From Pseudozyma flocculosa PF-1 (lineage: Eukaryota; Basidiomycota; Ustilaginomycetes; Ustilaginales; Ustilaginaceae): DNA of 15,086 nt. Both the position numbers and the translations under genes were made by a program. This document shows, piece by piece, positions 1 through 9,443 of the stretch; within the stretch, counting starts at the first letter, position 1; each line of letters opens with the position of its first letter. The notes below the pieces were generated by a model. The model was not told the origin of the DNA. It made no database searches and saw only the letters and a program-made list of their open reading frames with translations. The stretch lies in contig NW_006920888.1 of the NCBI RefSeq assembly GCF_000417875.1, forward strand, positions 594,524-609,609. Reading direction: 5' to 3'.

Positions 1-2244
1 AAGAGGCCGTCGAGCCGATCGCGGGTGGCTTCGGCGTCGAGGAACTCGGAGCCCGGCTTGAGCATCGTCGTCTGGCAGCCGGCGGGCACCGTGTTGCGCA
101 GCACGCGCGCCGTCGCCGGGCTGAGGCCGCCCTTTTCGTGCAGGACCTCCTTGAGGCGGAGCGAGCGCAGCAGCGTCTCGAGGCGGGTGCGCGACGCGTC
201 GTCGTCAAACTCGGACAGGTTAAACTCGGCCGTCGAGGCGTCGAGCGTGCAGACGCCGAAGCGCGGGCCGCCGTCGGCGCCGGCCGAGGCCGCCCGCTCG
301 ACCTCCTTGATCGAGACGCAGTAGCTGTTGAGGTCGTCGGGCAGCGCCGAGGCGTCGACAATGGTGCCGCTGGTGAGGACGTGGCGCAGCTCGCGGTTGA
401 CAATCTCTCCGCCGCCGCCGCGCGACTTTTCGCCGACGCGCATGCCCTTGGCCACGGCCGTCTCGGTCTGGTCGACGCGGCCCACCTTGTAGCCGAGCGC
501 CAGGAACTTGGCCGCAAACATGTCGAACGACGACTCGGGCACGCCGACCATCTTCATTTTGACTCGGTCCGTCAGCTTGAGGTCAAACTCGCGGTGGCCG
601 ATGAGCGCGTCGTCCTCGTAGAGCTCGTAGAACTTGCCCTTTTGGAAGAAGAGGACCGTGTCAAAGTGGTTCTGCTTGATCTTCCAGAACTGCACCTCGA
701 ACGGCGTGAAGTCCTTCCAGGCCGAGGCGGGGATGTGGACGGTGCGCGGGTCGTAGTCGGGCTCGCCGGGCCGCTTGCCGTCCTTGTCGCGCAGGTCGAC
801 GAGGAAGCTGTAGGCCTGCTCGTTTTCGGCCCGCTTGCGCTTCTCCTCGATGACGCGGCGCTCGGCCTTGGTGAGGTGCGACAGCGACGACCCGCCCGGC
901 GGCGTCGGCCGGCTGCCAAGGGCCGGTCGCCCTGGCTGATCGAGGCGGCCCGACGACGACGACGGCGACGGCCTCGACGACGGGCCGCTGCCCATGCGGA
1001 AGCCTCCGAGGCTCGAGGGCCGCGGCGACGTGTCGGCGTGGGCCGCCTTCGCCTTGGCGCGCGAGGGCGCCTTTTTCGAGAGCGGCGCCTCGTCCTCGCT
1101 GTCGTCGTCGGTGGCGGCTGCGGGGCGTTTAGAAGGCAGGTAAGGAGGCGAAAGGGTCAGGGGCCGATCCCATCGCGAAGCGCCACTGCGGGTCGCACTC
1201 ACCGAGAGCGCGCTCGTCGTCGTCGTCCTCCTCCTCCTCCTCCTCGACGTCGTTGTCGCTGACGATAAAGTTGTCGTCGTCGCGAGCGGTGCGCGAACGC
1301 TTGAGGGTCCGACCGCCGCTGGAGCGCCGCTTCTTGCTGGCCGACGGCGAAAAGGAGCCGCCGTCCTCGTCGGCCTCGCTGTCAGTCTCGCCGCCGCCGC
1401 CACCGGCCTCGTCGTCAGACTCGGCGTACGAGATGGTGCGCTTCGCCGCGCTTCTCTGCAAGGCGGCCGGGTGGCAGGAGCGGGAGAGGGCAGGGGGAGG
1501 GGGAAAGGGGCGGGATGTCGTCAGTCGATGCCGCGGCACAGGCAGTCGGTCGGTCAGGCAGGCAAGTGGGCCAGGCGTTGCCACACGACTCACCCTGCGG
1601 ACGGGCATGAGGTCCTCGTCGTCCTCGTCGATGTCCATGCCGTCGGGATCGCTGCTGGCCGGTGGCGTGAGGCGGGAGGAAAGTGGCTTGGTTGCGGCGA
1701 CTGCGGCGGTCCGTGCTGCTGTGGGGGACGACGGCGGGTCAGAGGAGCGTTGATCGATCGTCGAGCGAGTGGGACCGGGGCCAGAATGGTGGTGGTGATG
1801 GTGGTGGTGGTGTTCGTGGTCAGACGCGGTGCGCTTGGCCTTTCGGTGCTCGGTGGGCGGGGGCGTGTCCAGGAGCGAGGGTTTGGGCTCACTTGAACTG
1901 GCGGGCCCGCCCGCTGCAGCGCGCTTCTTCGAGGCGGAAGGCGTCGTGGCGGCAGCAGCAGCGGTGGCAGCGCGCTGGTCGACGCTGCCCAGGCTGCTGA
2001 GGGTGCTGGTGCTGGTGCTGCTGCTCGAGGAGACGCTGCTGCTGGAGCCGTTGGGCGTCGGGCGAGCCGACGCGGGACGGGCCGGCGTGCGGCTTGGCGT
2101 CGCGGCCGATCCGGAGGCGGTGCTCTTGGGGCTCGGCTTGGCCGGCGTGGTTGCAGCGGCCTTGCCGAAGAAGCCCAGCAGCGTCGACTGCTTGCCGCCG
2201 CCGCCGCTGGCTCGGGCAGGCGACTTGGACGTCGAGGGGGCCAT
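1..2244 (-). CDS. MSH6: DNA mismatch repair protein Msh6, N-terminal part (3' end outside window)
   Basis: Msh6 pairs with Msh2 to form MutS-alpha, which recognises base mismatches and small loops in the nucleus. The first ATG is at 2244; the frame upstream is open but has no ATG. Exons inferred by splice signals and phase are 2244-1594, 1455-1203 and 1117-1, with introns of 138 and 85 nt. About 673 residues are visible. Residues 19-26 (QSTLLGFF) form a PCNA-interacting box, as in other Msh6 proteins. Next comes a long disordered, Ser/Pro/Lys-rich tail with a run of nine His near residue 160 and an acidic stretch near 285-300. From about residue 425 the conserved MutS mismatch-binding domain begins (FTPFEVQFWKIKQNHFDTV). 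It includes the mismatch-contacting Phe-x-Glu (F464, E466 in GKFYELY) and the VGRVDQTETA segment. The Msh6-type connector follows up to the edge. The Walker ATPase lies outside the window. No PWWP domain is visible, as is usual in fungi. Identity is very sure; the exact splice sites are inferred. Confidence 0.96.
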
Positions 2245-3032
2245 TTCAACGTCGCAGAGAGGGGAAGGGCAGCGAGCGGCCTCTGAAGGATGTGAAAGTG
2301 GAAGCTCGAGGTAGGATCGCGTCCCAAGGTCGTCTGTAGGTCGAGGCGGTCGGGCTGGCCAGTCAAGATAGAGAGAGGGAGAGAAACGTGGGCCCTGGTT
2401 CACCGGTAAGGCGCGGCGATCGATGCTGTCAAGTTGTCGGACGGGGGCTAAGCTGAAGGGCGGGGTATGAAGGATGCTAGGTGGTGGTGATGCAAGGCTG
2501 GCGTGCGCGAATGGGGCGGAACGATGAAACGGGAATGGGACCAGGACGGAGAGGTTGGTGGAAGGGAGCAGAGGAGGGAGCGGCCTGGGCTCAGACGATG
2601 CGATTGCAGGCGAGGGCCGTGCTGCGGGGCAGACGGAGAAGGAAACGCGAGCCGCGCCCTACCTCTCTGGTCCGCGTCGACGCGTCGGCGCCACGAGGTC
2701 CCTGGCGTAAATGCCGCGGAAACGGTTTTCGCGAGGAGGTGCAGGTTCTCGAGGGAGTCGGGCGCCATCGGGCGCGGCTTCCGATCGAGGCCAGCAGCAC
2801 CACCCGCTGCTGCCACGATGGCCTGCTGTATGCCCTCAGCCAGGAGGAGCGCCTGCGACTTCAATCGTCAAAGAGGACTGGAACTCTCGCCGCCTCCTAC
2901 ACAGAACACAAGCGTAGCAGGCGGAGGTCATCATCAGCCGAACGGCGCCGCTTCGGGCCCGAGTCCAGCAGGTATGCGATTGCCTTCTCTGCGGGCTGCT
3001 GGCGGGCGTCGATGGCGCGCGCCACGGCGCCT
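2245..3032. other. RUD3-MSH6 intergenic region with unexplained ORF-like stretches
   Basis: This stretch must hold the 3' end of the RUD3 transcript and the promoter and leader of MSH6. On the minus strand 2245-2660 is pyrimidine-rich and free of stops in the MSH6 frame, but it contains no ATG in that frame and its codon use is unlike the gene, so it reads as leader. At 2897-3056 and about 2660-2850 the minus strand has two frames with gene-like codons that I could not join to a start codon. See the separate finding. No RNA gene or repeat was recognised. Confidence 0.5.
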
Positions 3033-4909
3033 CTATCTGGGGTTAGGGACGTCGTCGGCGCGTATCGACGTGGACGAGAGGGACTGCGTGAGTGAGGGTA
3101 TGCTGGGCCGCCTCGACGACCCGTCGGGCGTCGTGGCCGCCGACGGGCTGCTGATCGACTTGCGGGCCGGTGTGGGTGGGCCGCTCCCTGTCCCTCCGGT
3201 GCCGCCGCCGGCCTCGGCTTCCGAAAGCAGGAACTCGACAAAGAGGTTGGAGAATGACTGCGAGATGAGATGGTGCAACCAAGGGTGGGGAAGGGGGCCT
3301 CGTTAGCGACCGTCTCCCTGCAAAGGGGCGGGTGGAGCTGAGGCACGGCGGCACCACCACTCACCTCGTCGCCCGCCACTGCGCTCCTCGCGTGGCCTTT
3401 GCCCTTGCCGTCGGCCTTGCTCGGGCTCTGCACGCCGATCCCCCATCCGCCGCCCCTGGAGGACCCGCCGCCGCCGATCTTCTGCAGCCCGGCCGTCTCC
3501 CGCTCCGTGTCGCTCCAGCCGAGCACCGAGGCGATGAGGTTGAGCATCTCGAAGCGCTTGCCGTCGGTCCTGGGCGTGGTGAGGAACTGGAGCAGGAGGT
3601 TGGTGACCAGCTTGCGGTCGACGTTGGTCTCGGCGCCGTCGTTGCGCAGCCGCCGCAGCGCCTCGGTGAGGTGCTCGTTGAGGATGACGGCCTCGTGGCG
3701 CAGCTTGCCAATCAGCAGGTTCTTTTCCCGCACCTCGGCGCTCAGCGACTGCGACTGCTTGGCCGCCGCCTCGTACTGGGCCAGCTGCGACTCGGCCTGG
3801 TCGGCCCTCGCCTTGTGCTGGCTGAGCGAGAGCGTGAGCGTCTCGTACGCCTCCTGCTGGTCGCCGAGCGCCCTCCGCAGCTCGCTCTCCTGAGCTGTCG
3901 GAGGGTCAAGAGGAGAAGGTGAAAGAGCGGTGTGATCGGATGTCAGCGCAGTCCGAGGGCCAGGGCCAGGGCCATGACGGGGCGGGCGGCGCATGGTGGA
4001 CAGGTGAGGAAGCGCAACTCACCGCTCTGGAACTCCTCGAGCACCGCCTGAAGCTCCCTGGCGCTCTGCTCCTCTCTCTCGGCCTTTTGCCTCATCGCCT
4101 CGGCCCTCTGTTCCGCCCTTTCCTTGTCGCTCTGCGCTTCCCTTGCCGTCGCCTCGAGCTCCTCTCTCCTGGCCCTCTCCTCGAGGCAGGCCGTCTCCCA
4201 CCCTTCGCAGTCCATCTTGAGCCTCTCGAGCATCTCCTGCAGCTCCCGCTCCCGCTCCAGCCGGCTGGTGACGTCCTGCGAGGTCGAGGCCGAGGTGGCG
4301 CTCGAGGCGGCGATGGTGGCGCGCAGCGAATCCGACTCGGCCGTGATCCGCTCAGTCTCGGCGTGCGACGAAACGAGCTCCTCCTTGAGCGTCGACACGG
4401 TGGCTTCGAGCTCCGCGGTGCGCGAGGTCAGCTCGTCGATCTGGTGCTCTCGGCGGTCCAGCTCTTCCTGCGTGGTCCGGACGGATCGAAAGGCGGTGGG
4501 CGATGCAAGGTCAGAGATGAGTGGGCGCCCTGCAAGGCCAAGAGTCTTCCGTGCTGCCCGGCGGCCCCTCACTCACCGCATCCTGGCGTAACCTGTCGCC
4601 GAGCGTGCTCCTCATCTGGGTCAGCTTGGCCAGCAGGCCGCGGTACTGGCTCTCGAAGCCGTCTCTCTCCTCGCGGACTCGCTCGAGCTCCGCGCGGACA
4701 TCGGCGTCGCTCATGGCCGAGATGGGCGTCCGTTCCGCTGCTACCGCCTCGTCGGGAGGCTGCGAAGATGCCTGCGAGGGCGGCGGAAGGGAGGATGAGG
4801 ACGAGATCGAGATGCGGCCATTCTCGCCGCTGGTTGCCGTTCCGTTGACGTGCAGCTCGGTCGAGGCCCGCGGCGAAGAGGGGCCGTTCTCCGACGCGGC
4901 TGTTGACAT
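3033..4909 (-). CDS. RUD3: Golgin of the Rud3/GMAP-210 type with GRAB domain
   Basis: Proteins of this family sit on the cis-Golgi as long coiled-coil tethers and bind Arf-type GTPases through a C-terminal GRIP-related Arf-binding (GRAB) domain. Four exons fit by phase: 4909-4577, 4467-4023, 3894-3365 and 3257-3033, giving 510 residues. Introns are 107-128 nt with GTGAGT donors and CTGAC or CTAAC branch sites. Residues 1-65 are Ser-rich and disordered. Residues about 66-345 are a near-continuous Glu/Arg/Gln-rich coiled coil. Residues 351-388 carry the GRAB signature (VDRKLVTNLLLQFLTTPR, then KRFEMLNLIASVLGW). The last exon starts with SFSNLFVEFLLSEAE (437-451), the conserved hydrophobic element that follows GRAB in fungal Rud3, which supports that splice junction. 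A Ser-rich tail ends at TAG. Fungal Rud3 proteins are of similar size. The family call is strong. The coiled coil itself is not diagnostic, so the name rests on the GRAB region. Confidence 0.92.
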
Positions 4910-5568
4910 GGTCGCACCGGTGCGCAGAGGAGCTGCTCCGAGCAGTCTACGTCTGCGGCACTGAGCGGGCTCGACCGTTGTGGGCTGGCGAGGTTCTCGC
5001 CGCCGCAAGGGCGGTTAGGTGACGTTCTCGAAGCAGAAAAGGCGAGGCGAGGCGGAGCGAGAAGTTGCCTCGTCAGCTCCTTTGTTCCAATAGCAGCGAG
5101 GATGCGAGCGGCGCTGACGGTCGTCGTGGCGAATGGGGTATGAAGAGACGAAGATGGGAGAGAAGCGTTGGATGGTGGGGGGGAAGGCTGCTCGAGGATC
5201 CGACCCGACCTTGGTTAGGGTCCGGGTCGATGGAAGTCCGTGCAGCGGTGCAGCCTGGCCAGGCAGCCCGGACCGCCAGCCTGCCTGCCGCGCGCGGAGC
5301 CAGATCAGGCCTCGCTCGGCCCATCGCTCAGCCGCGCGACAACGGCGCATCCTCGCTCCAACGTCGTTCGCAACCAGACAGTCGGCCAGGCGGATGGCAG
5401 AGGCCACAACAGGCAGGTCCAACACAGCACGGCATGGCACAGCACAGCACGGCACGGCACAGTCGGCGACGTCAAGGAAAGAGAAGCGGCGCCCTGGAAT
5501 GGAGATGACGAGCGAGGAGAAAAAGACAGGTGGCAACAGGTCTAGACTGACAGTGAGAACGGCGGGGC
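4910..5568. other. ILV2-RUD3 intergenic region
   Basis: This is 659 nt between the stop of ILV2 and the start of RUD3, so it holds the ILV2 3' UTR and the RUD3 promoter and leader. I see no coding frame with family resemblance or gene-like codons. It contains one imperfect GGCAC/AGCAC microsatellite (5423-5462) and short GAGGC-type repeats near 5041-5060. Confidence 0.6.
5423..5462. repeat. Imperfect AGCAC/GGCAC microsatellite
   Basis: The pentamers AGCAC and GGCAC alternate about eight times with one variant (GGCAT). The tract lies in the 3' flank of ILV2 and interrupts no gene. Confidence 0.75.
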
Positions 5569-7907
5569 CTACTTCTTGGGGACGGGCTTGAGGCTGGGGT
5601 GGACAATGAGCTCGTGCAGGCCGGCGCTGGCGGGGCAGAAGGGGTAGACGTGCTCGTTCTTGGTGACGCGCGCCTCGAAGAGGACGGGCTTGTTGTTGTC
5701 GTACTCGATAAACTCCTTCATCTTGGCCGGCAGGTCGGCGGCGTTGTCGCAGCGGATCGCCTTGACGCCCATGGCCTCGGCCAGCTTGACAAAGTCCGGG
5801 TTGTGCATCTCGGTGTGCGAGTAGCGCTTGTCGTAGAAGAGGTCCTGCCACTGGACGACCATGCCCTGGTACTCGTTGTTCATCAGCAGCACCTTGACGC
5901 CGATGCTGTACTGGGCCGCCGTCGCGAGCTCCATGGCCGTCATCGAGAACGAGGCGTCGCCATCGATGTCGACGACGATCTTCTCGGGCGCGGCCACCTT
6001 GGCCCCGACGGCCGAGGGGAGGCCGAAGCCCATGGTGCCGAGGCCGCCCGACGACACCCAGGTGCGCGGGTGGGTCCAGCGGTAGTGCTGGGCGGCCCAC
6101 ATCTGGTGCTGGCCGACGCCCGTCGAGATAATGACGTTCTCCTTCTGGCCGGCGACGGCGGCGTCGAGGGCCTCGACGACCTCCTGCGGCTTCATCAGCT
6201 CGCCCGGCTTGGACGGGTCGTAGGTGAAAGGGTAGGCCTTCTTCCACTCGGCGATGGTCTGGTGCCACTCGCTGCGGTCGGGCTGCTCGCTGCCGAGGTG
6301 CGACAGCAGCTTGCCCAGGTTGGCCACCACGTCGCCCTCGATGGCGCACGTCGCCTGGACCACCTTGTTGATGTTCTTGGGCATCACCTCAAAGTGGATG
6401 ATGCCGCCGCGGCCCTCGAGGGCGGCGGCGCGCGCGTGGGGCGCAAACTTGTCAACGCGGCCCGTGACGCGGTCGTCGAAGCGCGCGCCGAGCGCAATGA
6501 TCAGGTCGGCGTCCTGGATGGCGAGGTTGGCGTAGGCGCTGCCGTGCATGCCGAGCATGTGGACCGAGAGCGGGTCGAGCTCGTCGAACGCGCCGAGGCC
6601 CTGGAGCGTCGTGGTGACGGGGATGTTGTGCTCCTTGGCCAGCTTCCGCAGCAGCTTGGGGCCCTCGGGCGACGACAGGATGCCCTGGCCGGCGTAGATG
6701 ATGGGCCGCTTGGCGATGCCAATCAGGCGGGCCGCCTCCTGCATCTCGGCGCTGAGGCCGGCGGCGGCGGCGCTGCTGGCGGCGTCGGCGCGCAGGTTGG
6801 CGCTGTTGGCGTACGCCGCGTGCCGGCGCGTCCGCGCCGTCTGCCGGCTGGGGATGCTGTTGAGCATGTTGGGCTGCGTGTAGCTGTAGGGGATGGCCTG
6901 GCGGAGGATGCCGGCGGTGACGTCCTTGGGCAGGTCGACGAGGACGGGGCCCGGACGGCCGCTGGTGGCGATCTTGAACGCCTCGTTGATGCGCTTGGGC
7001 AGCTCGGCAATGTCCTTGACCATGACGTTCCACTTTGTGCAGCTGCGGCTGATGCCGACGACGTCGGCCTCCTGGAAGGCGTCGGAGCCGATGGCCGAGG
7101 TGGCGACCTGGCCGCAGAAGACGACGAGCGGCGTGCCGTCGCTCATGGCGTCCTGCAGCGGGGTGATGACGTTGGTGGCGCCGGGCCCGCTGGTGACGAG
7201 GATGACGCCCGGCTTGCCGCTGACGCGCGCGTAGCCCTCGGCCATGTGGCCGGCGCCGTCCTCGCGCCGCGGCAGCACAAAGTCAAAGTGCTTGGAGTTG
7301 TAGATGGCGTCAAAGACGGGCAGGATGGCGCCTCCCGGGTAGCCAAAGATGTGCTTGACGCCGTGCCGCAGCATCATCTCGTGGAAGATTTCGCCGCCCG
7401 ACATGCCGACAAACGACTCGTCGAGGGCGTTGTGGTCGTACTCGCTCTGGATGCGCGCGAGCTTCTGCGGTGGCGACTGCTGGAACGCCGGCGACGGTTC
7501 CGGGCGGCTGTCGGGCGTGGTCAGGCGCAGGAAGCGGGGAGGGGGGGGGGGGGGGGGGGGGGTCGCGATAGATGGGACGGGCATTCATGTCAGTCAGAAG
7601 GAATGCGACAGGGAAGCGTGGGCGCGCGACGGCGCCGAGGGCTGCTCGCGGTTGACACTCACGCGCTGGTGGCGGCCTGGGCTGCGGCAGCCTGCTCCCT
7701 CGGCTGGTTGGTCGAGATATTTCTTGTGAGGGCGAGGTGCTGCTGCTGGCTCCGGGTCATGGCGTGAGAGGGTCTGGGTAGGTTGTTCCTGGCCGTCGAG
7801 AACGCTCTTGACGACGACGACGAGGATGCCGATGCCGAGGCAATGTTGGAGGCGGCCTGGAAGGCCTGCCTCTGCTGGCGCGCGAACTGCACGGCAAACG
7901 AGGACAT
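5569..7907 (-). CDS. ILV2: Acetolactate synthase catalytic subunit, mitochondrial precursor
   Basis: This ThDP- and FAD-dependent enzyme condenses two pyruvates to acetolactate, or pyruvate with 2-oxobutyrate, at the start of valine, leucine and isoleucine synthesis in mitochondria. A regulatory subunit (Ilv6) normally partners it and is not in the window. Exon 1 is 7907-7663. A 155-nt intron (7508-7662, GTGAGT...CAG) follows, then exon 2 is 7507-5569, for 727 residues. The junction restores RPEPSPAF, the usual beginning of the mature fungal enzyme. Residues 1 to about 80 are rich in Arg, Gln, Ser and Ala and poor in acids, fitting a mitochondrial presequence. The N-terminal ThDP domain starts at about 111 ([17 protein letters not shown]) with catalytic Glu164. 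A central FAD domain follows. The C-terminal ThDP motif is at 597 (DGDASF...MNNEYQGM), and the herbicide-site Trp is W635. A Ser/Ala-rich insert lies near 250-275. The residues flanking Glu164 are Arg and Asp where HEQ is usual, and Ala217 replaces the Pro found in yeast. Length is slightly above yeast (687). Confidence 0.97.
7541..7562 (-). repeat. C22 homopolymer inside the ILV2 intron
   Basis: The plus strand shows 22 G in a row, which is C22 in the ILV2 pre-mRNA. The run ends 33 nt before the 3' splice site. A CTGAC branch-site candidate lies between the run and the AG. Its length may be inaccurate, because such homopolymers are hard to sequence. Confidence 0.9.
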
Positions 7908-8287
7908 GGTTGGAGCCTGGTTCGGAGCGGTGCTCTGGTTCGAAGCCCTCCTTCTTTCTCGAGGGGGTTTGGCTGGGTGGCGACGGCGGTGGCGGCGGGC
8001 CTTTTGGGACGTGGAGAGTGTGGCGACTCGAGGTCTTTTTGCGGCGGCGAAAGTGCGCTGTTTGGTCCGATGGAGCTGGGTGCGGTGAAAGAAAGCAAGG
8101 GCAGCGCGGTGGCGAGGTGGACGGGAAGGAGGATGGCGGTGGCGAGAAGGATGGCGGTCGAGTGGGTTGCGAGTGCGGGGTCAAGAGGGAAGGAAGAGGC
8201 AGGGGCCTTTGTCAAATACAGCCAAGGCAGGCCAACCACACGAAGCAAGCGGCCAGGGCGGGCGGGCGTGGGTCGACTCCGCGTCCT

Positions 8288-8295
8288 CGAGTCAC
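8288..8295 (-). promoter_or_regulatory. Possible Gcn4/Cpc1-type bZIP site upstream of ILV2
   Basis: The minus strand reads GTGACTCG, which contains the TGACTC core of fungal general amino acid control sites. It lies about 380 nt before the ILV2 start. ILV genes are Gcn4 targets in yeast, so the position makes sense. A six-base core also occurs by chance about once per 2 kb, so support is weak. Confidence 0.3.
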
Positions 8296-8333
8296 CGACA
8301 GCAGAGGTATGTAGGCTCGGGGCCCACTGCCAT

Positions 8334-8383
8334 CCTGCCTGCCTTCCTGCCTGCCTTCCCGCCTGCCTTGCTGCCTGCTGCTG
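8334..8383. repeat. Imperfect CTGC/CCTGCCTTC microsatellite
   Basis: The units CCTG, CCTTC and CTGC repeat over about 50 nt, with a decayed pattern toward the right. The tract is non-coding and lies in the ILV2 upstream region. Confidence 0.7.
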
Positions 8384-8450
8384 CCGCTTCTGGCCTGCTG
8401 GCTGGGTTTTCATGCAGGTGCGCTGCCCCGCCCACCGGCTCTCGTGCCGG

Positions 8451-8458
8451 CGAGTCAC
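8451..8458 (-). promoter_or_regulatory. Second possible Gcn4/Cpc1-type site upstream of ILV2
   Basis: This is an exact second copy of GTGACTCG on the minus strand, 163 nt further from ILV2 than the first copy and about 545 nt before the start codon. The repetition slightly raises the chance that both are real. Confidence 0.28.
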
Positions 8459-8540
8459 GGGCAGGCCAGGCGGGCCAGGCCAGGCGAGGCGGGGCCGTTT
8501 TCGAGTCCCCGCTCGCAAGCGCGTGCTTGCTGAAGCTTTC

Positions 8541-9225
8541 AACTTTGTCCGAGATCCTTTCAGCACTTCACGATGCCAAAATCAGTATCCTGGTAGATAT
8601 TTGCAGAGGGAAAAAAGTCGAATCTCGGGCATTTCCTGAGTGCCTTCAACACTTTGCATCCAATTGGCAGGGGCAAAACGTCGAATTTGGAGATTATGCC
8701 AGCGATTCCCCGCACCTCTGGCCACAGATCTCCAATCACTTCCACACAGGAGCGCTGCAACCCATCACACCTGCTAGCCCTGGTGCTCAGGCATACAGCA
8801 ATATGCTTGGAGCAGCCACGAGACCGCCCTGTAGCAGCCGAAGCAGGTCGACTGGAAGCAAGCGGCATCTCGGACGAGGCCGAGAGCGGCGGTAGCAGGG
8901 CGTCCTTGTCAAAGGCCCGTATACCATGCTGATAACACCATCGTAGAATCTCAGGCTGGCGCGATGTGCGTCGGCAGGCAAGGTGTCGGATGAGGCACCG
9001 GAGGCAGCGGCAGCAGCCAGCACTGCGAATCTTGATGGGCGGCCATGATGCGAGCCTCTCCCTGGACGCGACGGTTGAGCGGCCAAATCGTCGAGCGGCG
9101 GCTCTGATTCCTGAAAGCAAACGGATAGACTTGAGGATAGATAGAGCGATGATTGGCGGCTGGTAGCAGATGGTCGAGCCCGGCGAGGGAGAATGTGGGC
9201 AGAGACGAAGACTGGACGTTCTTAA
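8541..9225. other. Lower-GC stretch without a confirmed gene
   Basis: From about 8540 to 8800 the sequence is clearly richer in A and T than the rest of the window. The minus strand is open for 186 codons (8560-9120), but the frame starts at TTG, shows no family resemblance and lacks the strong G/C third-position bias of the neighbouring genes. Two other minus frames are also partly open here. The stretch may hold the 3' part of a transcript coming from the small gene at 9444-9986, because a good intron acceptor ends at 9226. I cannot assign a product. Confidence 0.4.
8601..8690. repeat. Degenerate direct repeat pair in the low-GC island
   Basis: About 25 nt at 8601-8625 (TTGCAGAGGG, then AAGTCGAATCT) recur with changes at 8664-8688 (TTGGCAGGGG, then ACGTCGAATTT). 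The copies are 63 nt apart. A CCAATTGG palindrome at 8660-8667 overlaps the start of the second copy. The function is unknown; it could be an old duplication or chance. Confidence 0.45.
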
Positions 9226-9314
9226 CTAGGCAGACGAAACATGAGGGACGAGGCGGTCAGCTACGTTGTCTCGATCATGTCGAGCGCACTTTGCACAGCA
9301 AGCGCAGCACTCAC
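9226..9314 (-). other. Canonical 89-nt intron downstream of the small gene
   Basis: The minus strand shows donor GTGAGT at 9314, a CTGAC branch site, a pyrimidine stretch (TTTCGTCTGCCTAG) and an acceptor ending at 9226. Quality and length match the introns of the known genes in this window. It lies past the apparent stop at 9444, so it is either an intron in the 3' UTR or evidence that the coding region has more exons. Signals are seen; splicing itself is inferred. Confidence 0.6.
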
Positions 9315-9443
9315 CAAAGCAGGATGTCAGACCCCCCCTGTCGGACCCCCTACGTCCATTGATGGCGAAGGCGACGATGCCTGGTGGGTCCAATCCATGC
9401 CGCCTCTTGGCCAACCCTGTAACGACCCGCGATGGGCTCTCTC

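Larger units (their letters stand above)
7908..8540. other. Upstream (promoter and leader) region of ILV2
   Basis: No coding frame is supported. Seen from ILV2 the stretch is pyrimidine-rich close to the start codon, as fungal leaders often are. It contains two copies of an eight-base Gcn4-like site and a CTGC-rich microsatellite, annotated separately. A G/C-rich hairpin with a 12-nt loop and one bulge can form at about 8485-8514. Confidence 0.5.

Noticed and set aside
138..1262. Plus-strand frame of 374 codons over the left end
   Set aside because: It is the antisense shadow of MSH6, whose mismatch-binding domain is unmistakable on the minus strand.
2245..2659. N-terminal extension of MSH6 through the stop-free upstream frame
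   Set aside because: There is no ATG in frame, codon use is unlike the gene, and the PCNA-interacting box already lies near the N-terminus with the ATG at 2244, as is normal for Msh6. The lack of stops follows from the pyrimidine-rich sequence.
5599..7767. Open frame of 722 codons on the plus strand
   Set aside because: It is antisense to ILV2 and has the same mirror composition. It also runs through the intron and the G22 homopolymer.
7937..7947. GGTTCGAAGCC, a match to a tRNA B box
   Set aside because: The flanking bases do not pair as a T arm, and no D arm, anticodon arm or A box lies upstream. It sits in the ILV2 leader.
8485..8514. Hairpin with a TTCGAGTCC-like loop, considered as a tRNA fragment
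   Set aside because: The loop would be 12 nt rather than 7 and the other tRNA arms are absent. It is more likely a chance G/C-rich inverted repeat.
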